DNA from: a virus
Length of the DNA: 64,000 bases
Direction: 5' to 3' (one strand)
Virus record (IMG/VR): IMGVR_UViG_3300042564_002756
Coordinates: 62,001-126,000 of that record
Position 1 is the stretch's first letter. Each line of letters starts with the position of its first letter. The position numbers and the translations under genes are program-made. Below, in pieces: positions 62,997-64,000 of this stretch. The notes beneath the pieces are model-generated. The model did no database searches and had not been told where the DNA came from. It was given only the letters and a program-made list of their open reading frames with translations.

Positions 62997-63584
62997 TTAA
63001 TTTAACTTTCGAAGTTGTTGATATCTATTTATTTCAACGTCTAACATTGCTTCATCTATACTATTTCTAGTCAATGCAATTGTATTTTTCTTTAAATATT
63101 TTGCAGGTGAACCAACGTATGTATTTCCTGGTAATATTGTACTCTTTTTAGTAACAATTGTTCCCATACCTAACATTGAATAAGATCCAATCACTTGAAA
63201 TTGGTGTATCATACAACCAAAACCTATATTAGCATTTTTCATTATTCTACAATGCCCGCCGATCTGCACGGAATTTGATATAGTAGTATTATCTTCTACT
63301 ATGCAATCATGTGCTACATATGAATACATCATTAAATAATTATTAGAACCTATTTCAGTTACTTTAGATAAAACAGTTGGTTTATTTATTGAACAATACT
63401 CTCTAATAACATTGTTATTTCCTATCTTTACAATGCCGTCAGATTTCTCTCGCATATGAACAGCATCAAACCCAATTGTAACATAGGGGTATATTATATT
63501 ACCTTTACCTATGTCAACTACATCCCATTCAATTATTGCAGTTTCATGAATTAGATTACCATTTATCTCTTTAAACCCTTGCAT
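62997..63584 (-). CDS. LpxA-like acyl-ACP sugar acyltransferase, 195 aa
   Basis: Left-handed beta-helix with hexapeptide repeats (IGKGNIIYPYVTIG...VKIGNNNVI...). MMYSYVAHDCIVEDN aligns with the catalytic-His region of LpxA (AHDC), and IGGHCRI and MIHQFQVIGSY match further active-site positions. About 65 residues shorter than bacterial LpxA, with a trimmed C-terminus. It should transfer an acyl chain to an amino or hydroxyl group of a UDP-sugar. Start at 63584 has GAGGAAAA upstream; a longer frame to 63644 overlaps the previous gene. Confidence 0.85.
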   Translation of the reverse strand: MQGFKEINGNLIHETAIIEWDVVDIGKGNIIYPYVTIGFDAVHMREKSDGIVKIGNNNVIREYCSINKPTVLSKVTEIGSNNYLMMYSYVAHDCIVEDNTTISNSVQIGGHCRIMKNANIGFGCMIHQFQVIGSYSMLGMGTIVTKKSTILPGNTYVGSPAKYLKKNTIALTRNSIDEAMLDVEINRYQQLRKLN

Positions 63585-64000
63585 TTTTTTCCTCAAAAAA
63601 TTTATATGCTGCTTTATATAATAAACCTTTTCCAATATCATCATAACTAAAATGCGACATTGCTAAACGCTCTAACCATTCTTGTCTATTATCTGGCATA
63701 TCTGGATTTTCAATTAAACCAAGATTTATATTTGACATAGGATATGCTTGACTCTTTTTTGGATCAAGATCTAATAAAAATACAGGTATACCTTCAATAG
63801 TACTAACAACTGAAGGTGAACTATTATATACTATACAGCACCATGCATCTTTTAGATCTTCTTCTATTCTAGTATTTGATGTTGCACGAATCATATTTTT
63901 AATTTTTGTTTTGTAACTTGCCATCACATGTTCAACTGCAGTATGTAACCGCCCATCACCTGGGTGTTTTCTTATTACTATTTTTCTATCTGTGACTTTA
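63571..64000 (-). CDS. Capsule/GT-B-type polysaccharide protein, 5' part outside window
   Basis: Only the last 142 codons are visible; the frame is open to the window edge. IVIRKHPGDGR and AWCCIVYNSSPSVVSTIEGIPVFLLDLD are typical of capsule-polysaccharide transferases of the KpsC/KpsS and GT-B kind (donor-site Ser-Ser-Pro and Glu-Gly-x-Pro-Val). A Met at 63927 is internal, not the start. First visible gene of the sugar module. Confidence 0.75.
   Translation of the reverse strand, partial: KVTDRKIVIRKHPGDGRLHTAVEHVMASYKTKIKNMIRATSNTRIEEDLKDAWCCIVYNSSPSVVSTIEGIPVFLLDLDPKKSQAYPMSNINLGLIENPDMPDNRQEWLERLAMSHFSYDDIGKGLLYKAAYKFFEEKNARV

Noticed and set aside
1-64000. tRNA genes, CRISPR arrays, insertion sequences, integrase or attachment sites
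   Set aside because: None seen by eye: no cloverleaf ending in CCA in the few gaps, no spaced direct repeats, no transposase motifs. A tRNA scan would be the decisive test.

Overview
This window is part of the genome of a large T4-superfamily tailed phage (myovirus), not a bacterial chromosome. Genes are packed end to end with ATGA, TAATG and GTGA overlaps, and almost all lie on the minus strand. Hallmarks are a gp61-type primase, T4-type RNA ligase 1 and DNA ligase, a Dda-like helicase, NrdA/NrdB, thymidylate synthase and DHFR, capsid-targeted internal proteins and a holin/spanin/endolysin set. The host is Gram-negative, because the phage encodes an inner and an outer spanin, a Pal-like OmpA-domain protein and an LpxA-like acyltransferase. 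The GTA-type holin and the style of the Pal protein hint at an alphaproteobacterium, which is inference. I saw no tRNA genes, CRISPR arrays, insertion sequences or integrase.

Layout in the direction of transcription (high to low coordinates). 64.0-58.5 kb: a surface-sugar module with a GT-B/capsule-type protein, an LpxA-like acyltransferase, a Gfo/Idh/MocA oxidoreductase, a DegT/StrS aminotransferase and four or five glycosyltransferase-like proteins. 58.5-45.7 kb: late virion genes, many with a T4-style capsid-targeting N-terminus and repeated L/I-D-E motifs, plus a GH19 endolysin. 45.7-44.1 kb: the rest of the lysis set (Rz, Rz1, holin, a coiled-coil membrane protein). 44.1-43.0 kb: primase. 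43.0-42.3 kb: the only two plus-strand genes. 42.3-36.5 kb: nucleotide metabolism (DHFR, ThyA, NrdB with an ATP-cone, and an nrdA broken into two genes by a split intein with an HNH homing endonuclease gene between the halves). 36.4-1 kb: an early region of about 80 mostly small genes. Recognisable islands there include NAD+ metabolism (NadV, NadM-NUDIX, NADAR), RNA repair (Rnl1, Rnl5-type ligase, Thg1-like protein, P-loop kinase), DNA ligase, a Dda-like helicase, two metallophosphoesterases, an HD phosphohydrolase, a ClpP-like protease, a SleB-type hydrolase, Pal and an SPFH/band-7 protein.

Regulation can be read directly. At least a dozen early operons start from near-consensus sigma70 promoters (TTGACA-17-TATACT) whose -10 is embedded in an 11-base element, TATACTGATTC. 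A second promoter class carries the same element inverted, upstream of the -10. A T4-like late promoter (TATAAATA) lies in three non-coding places: upstream of the 889-aa virion gene, upstream of the plus-strand pair, and inside the loop of a hairpin that hides the ribosome binding site of the homing endonuclease. The two NAD genes and a putative 2-oxoglutarate/iron oxygenase share a two-hairpin leader RNA whose stems covary.

The genes fit a virulent phage that takes over the host early, makes its own dNTPs, repairs cleaved RNA and restores NAD+ (both plausible answers to host defences), packages and injects many proteolytically processed proteins, and alters the host envelope. The most unusual parts are the fractured nrdA with its regulated endonuclease, the shared NAD-gene leader and the two-orientation promoter element.
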